DNA from: Ideonella_A intermedia_A
Lineage (GTDB): Bacteria; Pseudomonadota; Gammaproteobacteria; Burkholderiales; Burkholderiaceae_C
DNA length: 64,000 nucleotides
NCBI GenBank assembly: GCA_943370175.1
Contig: CALRPU020000005.1
Span: forward strand, 93,922-157,921
Direction of reading: 5' to 3'
Under the pieces are notes generated by a model. It saw nothing but the letters and a program-made list of their open reading frames with translations. It searched no databases and was not told the DNA's origin. The stretch's first letter is position 1; the number at the start of each line of letters is the position of its first letter. The position numbers and the translations under genes were made by a program. Shown here piece after piece: positions 8,314-16,624 of this stretch.

Positions 8314-9038
8314 GGGGTGGGTGTCTTTCGGGGGGAGGGGCGTGTCCGCCGGGCGGCCACGGGCGGCTTGGGGTCGGGTGGGGCGCCGCCCAGGCCGGCC
8401 GTGCTGGCGCGCGCCGACTCGCTGCTCAGCCCGCGGATCAGCACGTCGGTGCATTGGGTGGCGATCTGCGCCGGGCTCAGGCCGGCGCCCGGCTGGTACC
8501 AGCGCCCGATCCAGCTCAGCGCGCCGGCCAGCGTGAACGCGGCGATGCGCGGGTCGCAAGAGGCGATGCTGCCTTCGGCGATGCCCTGGCGGATCAGCTC
8601 GCGGAACTCGCGGTCGAGTCCGGCCTTCATGCGGCGCAGCTTCTGGCGGCTGTCCGGTGGCAGTGGGTCCTCGCCCACGCGGATCACGCACATGCCGAAG
8701 TCCATGGTGACGATCTCGACGTACTGCCGCATGGCGGCGATCAGCTTGTCGATGGCCCGGCCGCCAGCCCGGTCCACCTCGCGGATCGCGGTCTGCAGCA
8801 GTTCCAGCCCGGTGCGCACGCACTCGAACAGGATCTCGTCCTTGCTGCTGACGTAGTAATAGACGGTGGGCTTGCTGACGCCCAGGCGCACCGCCACCTC
8901 GTCGAGCGTGCTGGCGGCGTAGCCCTTTTCGTTGAACAACTGGGCCGCCGTGCGCAGCACCGCCTCGCGTTTCAGGGCGCGTTGCTGCGCCCTGCCACGC
9001 GCCGGCCCCCACGGCGAGGCCAGCGGTTCCTCAGGCAT
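8310..9038 (-). CDS. TetR family transcriptional regulator
   Basis: The 242-residue protein has a TetR-type N-terminal helix-turn-helix at about residues 24-70 (AAQLFNEKGYAASTLDEVAV, then GVSKPTVYYYVSSKDEIL). A helical ligand-binding domain follows, and a Pro/Arg-rich tail covers the last 30 residues. It sits inside the operon, overlapping the acyl-CoA ligase gene by 8 nt and the crotonase gene by 4 nt. This suggests autoregulation of the whole operon by a CoA-thioester or free acid. A candidate operator, TCTAC-N6-GTAGA, lies upstream of the first gene at 15827-15842. Confidence 0.9.
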   Translation of the reverse strand: MPEEPLASPWGPARGRAQQRALKREAVLRTAAQLFNEKGYAASTLDEVAVRLGVSKPTVYYYVSSKDEILFECVRTGLELLQTAIREVDRAGGRAIDKLIAAMRQYVEIVTMDFGMCVIRVGEDPLPPDSRQKLRRMKAGLDREFRELIRQGIAEGSIASCDPRIAAFTLAGALSWIGRWYQPGAGLSPAQIATQCTDVLIRGLSSESARASTAGLGGAPPDPKPPVAARRTRPSPRKTPTP

Positions 9039-10845
9039 ACAGGGCCTCGATGTCGGCCGCGTAGGTCTTGTAGACGCTGGCGCGGCGCACCTTCATCGTC
9101 GCGGTCACCTCGCCGTCGTCGTGGTCCAGCTCCTTGGTCAGCAGGTGGAATTTGCGGATTTGCGCCACTGGCGCCAACCTGGCATTGCCTTGGTCGATCT
9201 CGGCCTGCACCAGCGCGCGCACCTCGGGGTGCTCGGCCAGCGAGCGAAAGTGGGTGAACACCACGCCCTTCATCTGCGCCCATTGCGCCACGGTCTCGAA
9301 GTCGATCTGGATGAGTGCCGACACAAAGCGCCGGGCGTCGGCCACGATCACACACTCCTTGATGTAGGGGCTGGCCTTCATCGTGTTCTCGACCTCGGAC
9401 GGCGTCAGGTTCTTGCCGCCGGCGGTGATCATGATGTCCTTGAGCCGGTCGACGATGCGCAGCGAGCCACCCACGGCCTGCACCACGTCGCCGGTGTGCA
9501 GCCAGCCGTCGACGATGGCGCTGGCGGTGGCCTCGGGGTTCTTGTAATAGCCCTGGAAGACCACCGGCCCGCGGACCTGGATCTCGCCTTGCTCGCTGAG
9601 CCGGTGCGCCACGCCGAGCGTCGGCTCGCCGACGGTGGCGGGCACGATGGCGTCGGGCCTCTGGCCCAGCACCATGCCGCTGGTCTCGGTCATGCCGTAG
9701 ACCTCGACCAAGGGCACGCCGATCACGCGGAAATACTTGACGATGGCCGGCGAGATCGGCGCCGCGCCCGTCAGTGCCACCCGTGCCTCGCGCAGGCCGA
9801 TGAAGTTCTGCAGCGCCCGGAACACCAGCAGGTAGTAGAACGCAAAGGTCAGCCGCTCGCCCAGGCCGCGCTGGTGCGCCGCCTTGAAGGCGAAAGGCTC
9901 GCACGCCGCCAGGCCACGCTGGTACAGCGCGCGGCGCCAGCGCCCGGTCTCGGCCATCTTGATGCTGATCGACGAGTGCAGCTTTTCCCAGATGCGCGGC
10001 ACGCCGAGGAACATCGTTGGTGCCACCTCGCGCAGGTCTTCCTGCACGGTGCGGATGCTCTCGCCGAAGTCGACCCGCGAGCCCAGGTACAGCGGCACGA
10101 AGACCGTCAGCATCTGCTCGGCCACGTGGCACAGCGGCAAGTAGCTGAGGTGGCTGGTGCGCTCGCTCAGGCCCAGGCGATCGATCACGCCGGGTGCCAT
10201 CGCCGCGACGTTGCCGTAGCTGATCATCGCCCCCTTGGGTTTGCCGGTGGAGCCCGAGGTGTAGATGATCAGCGCGGTGTCGTCGAGCGTCTGCCGCGCG
10301 AGCACCTGGTCGACCACGGTTGACTCGCGCGCGGCGGCCTGTTCGCCCAGCGTCTCCAGTTCCTCGAAGCCCACCACCAGGTCGGGCGCCAGCGCGCGGG
10401 TGTCGTCCAGGCCCTTGCGCTCCATCACCACCAGCTTCTTCAGCCGGGGCAGTTGCGCGCGGGCCTCGATGATCTTGTCGCTTTGCTCCTGGTCTTCGCA
10501 CACCACGACCTCGGCGTCGGCGTGGGCCAGCACATACGCCACTTCGCTGCTGGGGCTGGTGGGGTACACGCCCACGGTGACGGCGCCCACCAGGCCGGCG
10601 CCCAGCTGCGAGAGCACCCACTCGATGCGGTTCTCGGAAAGCACGCCCACGTGGGCCCCGTCGCCCAGCCCGAGCGCGCGCAGTCCCAGACCGACGTTCA
10701 GCGCGCGGCGGTGCACGTCGGCCCAGGTGAAGGGCTTCCAGATGCCGTGTTCCTTCTGGCGGATGGCCACGCGCGCGGCCTGCGCCGTGGCCTGCTGGCG
10801 CAGCACCTGCGGCAGCGTCAGGTGGGTGGCAAGGGTGATGCTCAT
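9031..10845 (-). CDS. AMP-dependent acyl-CoA synthetase (long-chain fatty acid-CoA ligase-like)
   Basis: A 604-residue adenylate-forming enzyme. The P-loop-like motif LIIYTSGSTGKPKGAMISYG near residue 190, the YGMTETSG motif, WLHTGD and DRLKDIMITAGGKNL with the adenylation-domain Lys are all present. It converts a carboxylic acid, ATP and CoA into acyl-CoA, AMP and PPi. Its start overlaps livF by 4 nt, placing it directly behind the importer genes. The likely scheme is import followed by immediate CoA activation. The FadD-like class suggests a long-chain or aryl-alkyl substrate, but this cannot be fixed from sequence. Confidence 0.9.
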   Translation of the reverse strand: MSITLATHLTLPQVLRQQATAQAARVAIRQKEHGIWKPFTWADVHRRALNVGLGLRALGLGDGAHVGVLSENRIEWVLSQLGAGLVGAVTVGVYPTSPSSEVAYVLAHADAEVVVCEDQEQSDKIIEARAQLPRLKKLVVMERKGLDDTRALAPDLVVGFEELETLGEQAAARESTVVDQVLARQTLDDTALIIYTSGSTGKPKGAMISYGNVAAMAPGVIDRLGLSERTSHLSYLPLCHVAEQMLTVFVPLYLGSRVDFGESIRTVQEDLREVAPTMFLGVPRIWEKLHSSISIKMAETGRWRRALYQRGLAACEPFAFKAAHQRGLGERLTFAFYYLLVFRALQNFIGLREARVALTGAAPISPAIVKYFRVIGVPLVEVYGMTETSGMVLGQRPDAIVPATVGEPTLGVAHRLSEQGEIQVRGPVVFQGYYKNPEATASAIVDGWLHTGDVVQAVGGSLRIVDRLKDIMITAGGKNLTPSEVENTMKASPYIKECVIVADARRFVSALIQIDFETVAQWAQMKGVVFTHFRSLAEHPEVRALVQAEIDQGNARLAPVAQIRKFHLLTKELDHDDGEVTATMKVRRASVYKTYAADIEALYA

Positions 10846-11654
10846 GACAGCCAGCGCTTGCGTCGCTTGTAGTGTTTCAGCTCGCGGAAGCTCTTGGCCC
10901 CGCCTTCCTGCCCCATGCCCAGATAGAACTCGCGCACGTCGGGGTCGCCGGCGAGCTTCTGCGCGGTGTTGTCGATCACCACCTTGCCGGTTTCCATGAT
11001 GTAGCCGTAATGCGCCACGGCCAGCGCCACCGAGGCGTTCTGCTCGACCAGCAGCATCGACACGCCGCGCTCGGCGTTGATGCGGGCGATGATCTCGAAG
11101 ATGGTTTCCACCAGCACCGGCGACAGTCCCAGCGAAGGCTCGTCCAGCAACATCAGCTTGGGCTCGGCGATCAGCGCGCGGCCGATGGCCAGCATCTGCT
11201 GTTCGCCCCCGGACAGGTAGCCGGCCAGCCCGCGCCGGCGTTCATGCAGGCGCGGGAAATACTCGTAGACGCGGTCGAAGTCGGCGTTGCGGGCCTTCCG
11301 ACCGGTCAGCGCGTAGGTCGCGGCCACCAGGTTCTCCTCGACGCTCAGGTCTTCGAAGACGTGCCGGCCTTCCATCACGTGGAACACCCCGGCCCGCACC
11401 AGCGCGTGCGGTGCCAGCGTGCGGACGTCTTGCCCGTCAAAGCGCACCGCGCCACCGGTCAGCTCGCCGTTCTGCAACGCCAACAAGTTGGAGATGGCCT
11501 TCAGCGTGGTGCTCTTGCCCGCGCCGTTGCTGCCCAGCAGCGCCACGATCTGGCCGCGCGGCACCGACAGCGACAGGCCGCGCAGCACCTGCACCGCCTT
11601 GTTGTAGACGACCTCGATGTTGCTGACGTCGAGCAGGGTGTCGGCGGTGGTCAT
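10842..11654 (-). CDS. Branched-chain amino acid-type ABC transporter ATP-binding protein (LivF-like)
   Basis: A 270-residue ABC ATPase with Walker A GSNGAGKST, signature YLSGGEQQML and Walker B LMLLDEPSLGLSP. It powers uptake together with the LivG-like ATPase at the start of the operon. Compared with typical LivF it has a C-terminal extension of about 30 basic residues (KSFRELKHYKRRKRWLS). The gene overlaps the acyl-CoA ligase by 4 nt (ATGA). LivF-type proteins in catabolic operons often serve aromatic or dicarboxylic acids rather than amino acids. Confidence 0.92.
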   Translation of the reverse strand: MTTADTLLDVSNIEVVYNKAVQVLRGLSLSVPRGQIVALLGSNGAGKSTTLKAISNLLALQNGELTGGAVRFDGQDVRTLAPHALVRAGVFHVMEGRHVFEDLSVEENLVAATYALTGRKARNADFDRVYEYFPRLHERRRGLAGYLSGGEQQMLAIGRALIAEPKLMLLDEPSLGLSPVLVETIFEIIARINAERGVSMLLVEQNASVALAVAHYGYIMETGKVVIDNTAQKLAGDPDVREFYLGMGQEGGAKSFRELKHYKRRKRWLS

Positions 11655-11709
11655 GGCGTGGCCGAGGGCGGCGCGGGCCGGGCGTCGAAGGGGTGGTGCA
11701 GCACGTCGT

Positions 11710-12927
11710 TCACTTGGCCAGGTCGATCCAGTCCGAGGCCGGCACCATCTTCTGCTGCTTGAAGTCGGCCTTGTAGATGCGCCCGATGGGAATGGAGTTG
11801 CCCTTGATCGACAGCGGCACGCCGATGATCCCGCCGGTGTCGAAGTTGCGAATCGAGCTCAGCGCGGTCTTCATGTTGCGGCCGGTCAGCTCGTTGCCGT
11901 TGGCCAGCGTGCGCTTGGCCGCCTCGGTCAGCAGCATGGCGGCCAGGAAGCCCTGCATGTAGCCGGTGCTCTGGTATTCGGGCTGCATCTTGCGGATGCG
12001 TTCGAGCATCGGCGACTTGCCTTCGGTGTCGTAGTAGTAGCGGTAGGGCATCACGCCCAGAAAGCCGTCGGCGCTCGGCCCCATGCGCATCACCGTGGTG
12101 TTGTCCATCGACCAGAAGGTGCCCATGAACTGGCTCTTCAGGCCCAGCGACTTGGCCTGGTTGATGAACTCCGGAATGGGCGCGGACACATAACCGTGGA
12201 AGATCGTGAAATCGGGGTCAGCGCGGCGCAGCTTGACGATCTCGGCCGACACGTCGACGCTGCCCGGGGCGGTGACGATCTCGGTGGCGAGCGCGAGGTT
12301 CAGGCGCTTGATGTCGGCGCGGGCGGCTTCCACCGGGTCGCGGCCGAACTCGGTGTCCGAGTACACCAGCGCCACTTTGGCGCCCGGCTTGGTCTGCGCG
12401 ATGTAGCGCAGCAGGATGGCGACCATCTCGCTGTAGTCGGGACCGACCATGAACTGCGTGCTGTACTTCTGCGCGTCGCTGATTTCCTTGGCAAAGGAGG
12501 CGCCGGTCATCAGGATGCCGCCATTGCGCTCGAGCTCCGGGTTCACCGTCTTCACGAAGCCGGTGGAGTCGGCGTAGTACAGGCTGACCTTGTTCTGGCT
12601 CGTGATTCGCTTGAACACGGCCATCGACTGGTCCACCTTGTAGCCGGTGTCTTCGGCCACGTACTTCAGCTTGCGGCCGTCGATGCCGCCGCCCTCGTTG
12701 AGGATGCTCAGGTAGTCCTTGATGCCCTTGTCGATGGCGATGCCGGCGAAAGCGAAGACGCCGGTCAGCGGGATCGAGCCGCCGAAGACGATGTCCTCTT
12801 TCGGCCCGGTGGGCTTGGCCGCCGGTTTGGCCGCCGGCTTGGCGGCCTGGGCCAACGCGAGGGGGCTGACGCTGCTGGCAGCGGCGGCCAGGCCCAGGGC
12901 CAGCAGGTCGCGCTTGTTGATGGTCAT
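11710..12927 (-). CDS. ABC transporter substrate-binding protein (LivK-like)
   Basis: A 405-residue periplasmic binding protein. The signal peptide (about 1-26, ending LALAQA) is followed by a Lys-Pro-Ala-Ala repeat linker and then two ligand-binding lobes of the periplasmic binding protein type 1 fold (IPLTGVFAFAGI, KVALVYSDTEFGRD). A good Shine-Dalgarno sequence (aaggag) lies 8 nt before ATG 12927. It is inserted between the permease and LivF-like genes. Its ligand would define the substrate of the whole operon and is not predictable here. Confidence 0.92.
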   Translation of the reverse strand: MTINKRDLLALGLAAAASSVSPLALAQAAKPAAKPAAKPTGPKEDIVFGGSIPLTGVFAFAGIAIDKGIKDYLSILNEGGGIDGRKLKYVAEDTGYKVDQSMAVFKRITSQNKVSLYYADSTGFVKTVNPELERNGGILMTGASFAKEISDAQKYSTQFMVGPDYSEMVAILLRYIAQTKPGAKVALVYSDTEFGRDPVEAARADIKRLNLALATEIVTAPGSVDVSAEIVKLRRADPDFTIFHGYVSAPIPEFINQAKSLGLKSQFMGTFWSMDNTTVMRMGPSADGFLGVMPYRYYYDTEGKSPMLERIRKMQPEYQSTGYMQGFLAAMLLTEAAKRTLANGNELTGRNMKTALSSIRNFDTGGIIGVPLSIKGNSIPIGRIYKADFKQQKMVPASDWIDLAK

Positions 12928-12967
12928 GTCGGGTCTCCTTGATGCAGTCGGTGGGCGGTGGTGGGGC

Positions 12968-14017
12968 TCAGGTCTTGAAGGGCCACAGGTGGAAGCTGCG
13001 GCGCGTGCGGCGCCACATCTCGGCCAGGCCCAGGGGCTCGAAAATCAGGAACAACACAATCAGCGCGCCGAACACGATGGTGCGCACCGGCGACAGGATC
13101 AGCGTGGCGTTGTCGCCGACCAGGGCGGTGGGCAGGGCGCTGACGATCAACTTCAGCAGCTCGGGCACCAGCGTCATGAAGACCGCGCCCAGCACGCTGC
13201 CCAGCACCGACCCCATGCCGCCCACGATGACCGCGGCCAGAAAGAAGATCGACATCAGCAGCGGAAAGCTCTCTGGCGTCACCGCGCGGAAGAAGTAGGC
13301 GAACAGCCCCCCGGCGACGCCGGCGTAGAACGACGAGATCGCGAACGACATCAGCTTGTACGGCAGCAGCGGGATGCCCAGCACCTCGGCCGAGATGTCG
13401 CGGTCGCGGATGGCGATGAAGGCGCGGCCGATGCGCGTTCGAAACAGGTTGGCCGCACCCAGCAGCATCAGCACCGTGACCGGCACGATGACCCAATACA
13501 GCTTGAAGGACGTGTCGAGCTCAACGCCCAGCGCCCGCGCCGGCGGCACGGTGATGCCGGCCGTGCCCCCGGTCAATGCCGTGAAGTGCGAGAACAGGAA
13601 GTGCGCGATCACGCCGGCCGCGATGGTGGCAATGGCCAGGTACAGGCCCTTGACCCGCAGCGAGGGCAGGCCCACCAGCACGCCCGCCACCATCGCCACG
13701 GCGCCGCCGGCCAGCAGGTTCAGCGCGAACGGCGTGCCGTAGCGTGACTGCAGGATGGCCACGGTGTAGGCGCCCAGGCCCATGAACGCGGCCTGTCCCA
13801 GGCTGACGAGGCCGGTGTAGCCGGTCAGCACGTTCAGCCCGATGGTGCTGGCAATGTTGATCGCCACCAGGCAGGCCAGGTAGAGCCAGTACTCGCTGGC
13901 GACGAAGGGAAACGCCAGCAGCGCCAGCACGCCGATGGCGGCCCACACCTGCTGGGTGCGGGTGTCGAAAAGCGCCGCGTCGGCGTCGTAGCTTTGCTTG
14001 GCGGAACCGATGCGCAT
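12968..14017 (-). CDS. Branched-chain amino acid-type ABC transporter permease (LivM-like)
   Basis: A 349-residue polytopic inner-membrane protein with about 8-10 hydrophobic helices. The conserved LivM segment GYTGLVSLGQAAFMGLGAYTVA is easy to see. The cytoplasmic coupling loop AFIAIRDRDISAEVLGI contacts the ATPases. A basic C-terminal tail (WRRTRRSFHLWPFKT) follows the last helix. It is 2 nt from livH. Together with LivH it forms the membrane channel. Confidence 0.92.
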   Translation of the reverse strand: MRIGSAKQSYDADAALFDTRTQQVWAAIGVLALLAFPFVASEYWLYLACLVAINIASTIGLNVLTGYTGLVSLGQAAFMGLGAYTVAILQSRYGTPFALNLLAGGAVAMVAGVLVGLPSLRVKGLYLAIATIAAGVIAHFLFSHFTALTGGTAGITVPPARALGVELDTSFKLYWVIVPVTVLMLLGAANLFRTRIGRAFIAIRDRDISAEVLGIPLLPYKLMSFAISSFYAGVAGGLFAYFFRAVTPESFPLLMSIFFLAAVIVGGMGSVLGSVLGAVFMTLVPELLKLIVSALPTALVGDNATLILSPVRTIVFGALIVLFLIFEPLGLAEMWRRTRRSFHLWPFKT

Positions 14018-14019
14018 GG

Positions 14020-14898
14020 TCAGAGCCGTTCGATGTCGTGCGTGCCGAACAAGCCGTAAGGGCGCACGAGGAGGATGAGAACGAGCAGCGAAAAGGTCGC
14101 CAGCAGCTTGTACTCACCGCCGAGGTAGAAGCCCGTGAGCGATTCGACGATGCCCACGATGACGCCGCCCACCAGCGCGCCGAGCACGCTGTCGAGCCCA
14201 CCGAAGATCACCACCACCAGCACCGACAGGCCGAACACGCCCATTGCCGACGACAGCCCGCCGATGGAGCCGACCACGATGCCGGCCACGCCAGCGATCA
14301 TCGCGGCGGCCACCCAGGCCATCGAGAACACCCGCGGCACGTTGATGCCCATCGAATAGGCCGCGGCCTGGTCGGAGGCCGTGGCGCGCAAGGCCACGCC
14401 ACCGCGCCAGTATCGGAACAGCAGCAGCACGGCGACGATCAGCAGCACCGCGATCCAGAAGCCGTAGAAGATCTTGGGCGACACGAAGGCCTGGCCAATC
14501 ACGATGTGCTTCGCTGGCAGGAATTCGGGCAGCCGCTGCTGGTCGGCCGTCCAGATCAACTCGACCAGCCCGACGAAGATCGAGGCCAGGCCGACCGTCA
14601 CCATGAACGACGAGATCGGCGATTCGCCCAGCATGGGTCGGATCACGCTGCGCTCGATCAACGCGCCGAGGGCCCCGCACACCAGCAACGCCCCCGGAAT
14701 GGCCAGCCAGATCGGCAGGCCCAGCCCGGCCGAGAAAGCCAGGAAGATGTAGGCGCCCATCATCAGCATCTCGCCGATGGCGATGTTGACCACCCGCGTG
14801 GCCTTGTAGATCAGCACGAAGGCCAGGCCCGTCAGCGCGTACAGCCCGCCGGTGCCCACGCCGGCCAGCACGATCTCGAACAGCAGCCACAGGTCCAT
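14020..14898 (-). CDS. Branched-chain amino acid-type ABC transporter permease (LivH-like)
   Basis: A 292-residue inner-membrane permease with about 8 helices. Family landmarks are GLYALTGLAFVLIYKATRVVN near the N-terminus and the coupling loop GVALRATASDQAAAYSMGIN. The GGLDSVLGALVGGVIVGIVE segment near residue 235 is also typical. It starts 2 nt after livG ends, so translation is coupled. It pairs with the LivM-like protein. Confidence 0.93.
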   Translation of the reverse strand: MDLWLLFEIVLAGVGTGGLYALTGLAFVLIYKATRVVNIAIGEMLMMGAYIFLAFSAGLGLPIWLAIPGALLVCGALGALIERSVIRPMLGESPISSFMVTVGLASIFVGLVELIWTADQQRLPEFLPAKHIVIGQAFVSPKIFYGFWIAVLLIVAVLLLFRYWRGGVALRATASDQAAAYSMGINVPRVFSMAWVAAAMIAGVAGIVVGSIGGLSSAMGVFGLSVLVVVIFGGLDSVLGALVGGVIVGIVESLTGFYLGGEYKLLATFSLLVLILLVRPYGLFGTHDIERL

Positions 14899-14900
14899 GG

Positions 14901-15794
14901 TCAGGCCGCCCCCGCGGTGTCTTGCGCCCGTGCCTGCGCGCCCGCGGCGGCCGCCCGCTGGAAGCGCTCGCGCAGCACCTCCACGTCGCCGGCGCCCAGG
15001 TAGGCTTTGATCACCTCGGGGTTGCCTTGCACCTGCGCCGGCAGCCCTTGCGCAATGACCTGCCCGAAGTTCAGCACCACCACGTGGTCCGACAGGTCCA
15101 TGACCATGCCCATGTCGTGCTCAACCATCAGCACGGTCACGCCCCACTCGCGGCGCACTTCTAGGATGAAGCGCGCCATGTCCTCGGTCTCCTCGCGGTT
15201 CATGCCGGCCACTGGCTCGTCCAGCAACAGCAGTTTGGGCCGCATGGCCAGCGCCCGGGCCAGCTCGACGCGCTTTTGCAGGCCATAGCTCAGCGCGCCC
15301 ACCGGCGACTTGCGGATGTGGTCGATCTCCAGGAAGTCGATGATGCGTTCCTCGATCTCGCGGCGCAGTTCCGACTCCTCGCGCCGTGCCGCGGGCGTGT
15401 AGAAGAGCGCGGCCAGCGGCCCCGTCTTCAGGTGGCAATGGCGGCCGAGCTTGATGTTGTCCAGCACCGTCATGCCGCGGAACAGCGCGATGTTCTGGAA
15501 GCTGCGGGCCATGCCCAGCGCAGCGCGCTGAGGGGGGCTCAGGCGAGCCAGGTTGTGGCCGTCGAAGCTCATGCGCCCGCTGGCGGGTTGGTAGAACCCC
15601 GACAAGGTGTTGAACACCGAGGTCTTGCCCGCCCCGTTGGGGCCGATCACCGACGTGATGCTGCCCTGCTGGACCTCGAAGCTGACGCCGTTCAAGGCCT
15701 TGACGCCGCCAAAGGCGAGCGTGAGGCCATCGACCTGCAGCAGGCTGGAACCGGGCTTGGGCGTCACCTTGTCTCCGTGATCGTCTGTTCGCAT
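14901..15794 (-). CDS. Branched-chain amino acid-type ABC transporter ATP-binding protein (LivG-like)
   Basis: A 297-residue ABC ATPase and first gene of the nine-gene operon. Walker A is GPNGAGKTS, the signature region LSYGLQKRVELARALAM, and Walker B LLLLDEPVAGMN with EHDMGMVMDLSD carrying the switch His. The last 20 residues are Ala-rich. Downstream genes follow with gaps of 2, 2, 40 and 55 nt and then overlaps, so one transcript is expected. Confidence 0.92.
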   Translation of the reverse strand: MRTDDHGDKVTPKPGSSLLQVDGLTLAFGGVKALNGVSFEVQQGSITSVIGPNGAGKTSVFNTLSGFYQPASGRMSFDGHNLARLSPPQRAALGMARSFQNIALFRGMTVLDNIKLGRHCHLKTGPLAALFYTPAARREESELRREIEERIIDFLEIDHIRKSPVGALSYGLQKRVELARALAMRPKLLLLDEPVAGMNREETEDMARFILEVRREWGVTVLMVEHDMGMVMDLSDHVVVLNFGQVIAQGLPAQVQGNPEVIKAYLGAGDVEVLRERFQRAAAAGAQARAQDTAGAA

Positions 15795-15826
15795 GCGCCA
15801 CCAGAGTCTGCCTGGCCGGTCGCTTT

Positions 15827-15842
15827 TCTACTCTTCGGTAGA
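15827..15842. promoter_or_regulatory. Inverted repeat TCTAC-N6-GTAGA, candidate TetR operator upstream of livG
   Basis: A perfect 5-bp inverted repeat with a 6-nt spacer lies 33 nt upstream of the first operon gene. Size and position suit a TetR-type operator, and a TetR gene is in the operon. No good promoter hexamers could be fixed around it. Nothing else was recognised in the 15795-15991 gap. Confidence 0.3.
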
Positions 15843-15991
15843 GGTTTGCATTCCACCTCAAGCCGATGCGCCGTGCAAGGCGGGCAGGCTCAGGGATTTC
15901 CCGTCGGGGGATGGGCCGTTTGTCCGGGAGCGTCGGGCGTCGGCCCCAGGCGCGGTGGCGCCAAGGCCGTGGTGCGCGCTGCCGCGCAGGC

Positions 15992-16603
15992 TCACCAGCC
16001 GAAGTGGCGGGCGATGGCGGGGAGGTGGTCCGGGAAGTCGCTGAGGGCGTGGTCGCCGCCTGCCAGCACCTGCAGTTGTGCACCGGTGTGGCGGGTGACC
16101 ATCTCGCGCCAGTCGAGCACCTCGTCGCCCTGGGCGATCAGCGCCAGCAGGCGGTGGCTGCGGTGCAGCGTGGCCGGCGTCATCGCCAGCAGCTCGCCGA
16201 TGAACTCGGCGCGGAAGTGGAACGCGTCGTCGCTGTGCCACTGTGTGGTCGTGCCGATGTGGCGGGCCAGGTCACGGGCCGGGTCGACCGCCGGATTGAT
16301 CAGCACCCCCCGGCAGTCCAGCGCCTCCACCAGCAGCGCCGCGTAATAGCCGCCCAGCGAACTGCCCACCACGGCGCGGCGGTCGGCGGGCCAGTCGGCG
16401 CAGAGGTGGGTGACGAGCGCCATGGCCTCGGCCGGTGATGGCGGCAATTGCGGGCAGCAAAAGCTGACCTCGGGCCGGTGCTGTGCCACCCACGCCGCCA
16501 TCTGCCGCGCCTTGGTGGACTGGGGCGACGAACGGAAGCCGTGCAGGTACAGCAGGTGGGTGACCGGCGGCTCGTGGCCCGGGCGGTCGTGGGCCAGGGT
16601 CAT
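15992..16603 (-). CDS. YqiA/YcfP-type alpha/beta-hydrolase (esterase)
   Basis: A 203-residue small alpha/beta-hydrolase. LLYLHGFRSSPQSTKA forms the first strand and oxyanion loop, GSSLGGYYA is the nucleophile elbow with catalytic Ser, and GGDHALSDF carries the catalytic His. This is the layout of YqiA, a short-chain acyl esterase. ATG at 16603 gives about 14 extra residues before the core strand; no ATG/GTG lies closer. It follows mpl by 21 nt on the same strand, so the two are probably co-transcribed. The physiological substrate is unknown. Confidence 0.8.
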   Translation of the reverse strand: MTLAHDRPGHEPPVTHLLYLHGFRSSPQSTKARQMAAWVAQHRPEVSFCCPQLPPSPAEAMALVTHLCADWPADRRAVVGSSLGGYYAALLVEALDCRGVLINPAVDPARDLARHIGTTTQWHSDDAFHFRAEFIGELLAMTPATLHRSHRLLALIAQGDEVLDWREMVTRHTGAQLQVLAGGDHALSDFPDHLPAIARHFGW

Positions 16604-16624
16604 CGGGCGGTCTCGCCGAGGGGC

